Origin: JAWKWH01 sp965204295
GTDB taxonomy: Bacteria > Pseudomonadota > Alphaproteobacteria > Rhizobiales > Rhizobiaceae
DNA length: 64,000 nt
Assembly (NCBI GenBank): GCA_965204295.1
Contig: OZ241973.1
Coordinates: 3,348,001 to 3,412,000, forward strand
Direction of reading: 5' to 3'
A program made the translations under genes and the position numbers. The notes below the pieces were generated by a model. That model saw only the letters and a list, made by a program, of their open reading frames with translations, was not told the DNA's origin and made no database searches. How positions within the stretch are numbered: position 1 is the stretch's first letter; every line of letters starts with the position of its first letter. Positions 63,198 to 64,000 of this stretch are shown piece after piece.

Positions 63198-63967
63198 GCA
63201 TGCGCGGGCGCCGCGATGTAGGGCAGGCCCTTGCGCCGGGCCGTCCAGCCGGCGACGCGCAGTTCCGACATCGATGGTTCGAACCGGCGGCAAAGATCAA
63301 GCGTTCGGCAATCGATCGTCGCCACATCCGCCGTTCCTTCCGCGATATTTCTGACGGATTGGCGATGCCCGCCCGAGACCGCGGTGCTTGACCAGAAACT
63401 CCCGAAGTCGTCCTCGCCGGCAATCGCGCCGGCCGCCGCCAAATCCCGGCGCAGCGCGATCAGGCCCGACATCGAATCGGCCCCGTTAAAAGTGAACCGG
63501 GCGCGGGCGAGTTCCTCCGCGTCGAAGCTCGCCCCGGGGCCGTCCGGGACCGACGCGTCTTTTGCGCCTGCCCGCCGCCGGACAAGGATCGCCGACCGGT
63601 AGTAAATTCCATCGCCTCCGTCAAAGCTCGAATAATCCGGCTGGCCAACGACGCGCGCATGATCGGCGAGACCCAGTTCCATCGGCGCCCAGCAGGTTTG
63701 CGCCAGCAACAGGTCCGGATGTCGCCACAACGTATGGAAATCAAATTCGCCCGGCGGAAGTTCCGCCGGATCAGGAGCGATCACGGTCCCGTCTTCGGAA
63801 GTGATTCCGCCGGGAACCGCCGGCAGGCCGTCATTCGATCTGATCAGCGTTTCCGGCGCATCCACTCCGCGTGCAAGCAACCGCTCCCTCAGTCCCCGCC
63901 ATTCCGCGTCCGTTTCATCGCGAACTTCGGGCCAATCGTACATCGGCAGGGCGGCGACCGGTTTCAC
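63170..63967 (-). CDS. PhnD-like substrate-binding domain protein without signal peptide
   Basis: A 265-residue protein of the phosphate/phosphonate-binding PhnD type (ALPMYDWPEVRDETDAEWRGL, HTLWRHPDLLLAQTCWAPMELGL, VATIDCRTLDLCRR). It begins directly with the fold, MKPVAALPMYDW, and lacks a signal peptide, as in a group of cytoplasmic-looking alphaproteobacterial homologues. It converges on, and overlaps by 28 bases, the DddP-like gene. Ligand unknown. Confidence 0.8.
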   Translation of the reverse strand: MKPVAALPMYDWPEVRDETDAEWRGLRERLLARGVDAPETLIRSNDGLPAVPGGITSEDGTVIAPDPAELPPGEFDFHTLWRHPDLLLAQTCWAPMELGLADHARVVGQPDYSSFDGGDGIYYRSAILVRRRAGAKDASVPDGPGASFDAEELARARFTFNGADSMSGLIALRRDLAAAGAIAGEDDFGSFWSSTAVSGGHRQSVRNIAEGTADVATIDCRTLDLCRRFEPSMSELRVAGWTARRKGLPYIAAPAHAQPINLSSQ

Positions 63968-64000
63968 GGCGCGCCATCCGGGCGAATTTCAATTTCTCCG

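Overview
The window looks like chromosome from an alphaproteobacterium, most likely Hyphomicrobiales (Rhizobiales) or a close relative. The evidence is the block murA - DUF2948 - hisD - UPF0262 - low-molecular-weight phosphatase - infA - maf - yacG, typical of that group, together with a class II (B12-dependent) ribonucleotide reductase, class I fumarase, many GTG/TTG starts and tightly overlapping operons. DddP-like and methylamine genes hint at a marine or osmolyte-using lifestyle (inference). There are no phage, transposase or plasmid genes.

Layout. 1-9.9 kb: nrdJ (minus, cut by the window edge) with a long upstream region holding three NrdR-box-like palindromes; a sulfotransferase; a universal stress protein (USP); then a minus-strand run of a decayed phosphate permease, Nudix hydrolase, MFS exporter, gpt and a tandem USP. 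10.2-11.55 kb: a strong promoter, a 17-bp tandem-repeat leader and a Hint-domain protein gene (module A). 11.7-16.7 kb: fumarase, rhodanese, a third USP, a DUF971 gene, moaA. 16.8-22.1 kb: MFS exporter, then the overlapping molybdenum-cofactor/formate dehydrogenase maturation operon fdhD-mobA-mobB-moeA, then a b-type cytochrome. 22.3-25.6 kb: an amino-acid ABC transporter lacking an ATPase gene, followed by a beta-hydroxyacid dehydrogenase. 25.6-30.5 kb: small housekeeping and repair genes, a frameshifted HEPN-type gene, tRNA-Thr. 30.7-36.4 kb: the conserved murA-yacG block. 36.5-42.4 kb: a five-gene catabolic operon (aldehyde dehydrogenase, M19 dipeptidase homologue, unknown, DUF3726, Ldh-type oxidoreductase). 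42.4-50.3 kb: decayed rmuC, def, csp, fmt, truA, dapE, argB, an EamA exporter. 50.5-51.9 kb: module B, a second copy of the promoter-repeat-Hint module. 52-55.8 kb: cobQ, acyl-CoA dehydrogenase, mmsB. 56-64 kb: a methyltransferase, then an operon of an MttB-like corrinoid methyltransferase, a DMSP-lyase-type cupin, a dimethylglycine-dehydrogenase-like flavoprotein and a DddP-like M24 protein, facing a PhnD-like binding protein.

The most unusual content is the duplicated Hint module. In both copies a near-consensus sigma-70 promoter fires at the first base of an array of 12 or 19 copies of a 17-bp direct repeat. The array is followed by an 81-bp block identical between copies that carries a single sequence complementary to the repeat core, and then by a GTG-started Hint protein with a conserved C-terminal and a diverged N-terminal part. 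A short remnant of a third copy may lie at 30.2 kb. Also notable are Crp/Fnr-type boxes 65-73 bp upstream of all three USP genes, three NrdR-like boxes at near-equal spacing upstream of nrdJ, and three genes with clear disruptions (pit, rmuC, a HEPN gene).
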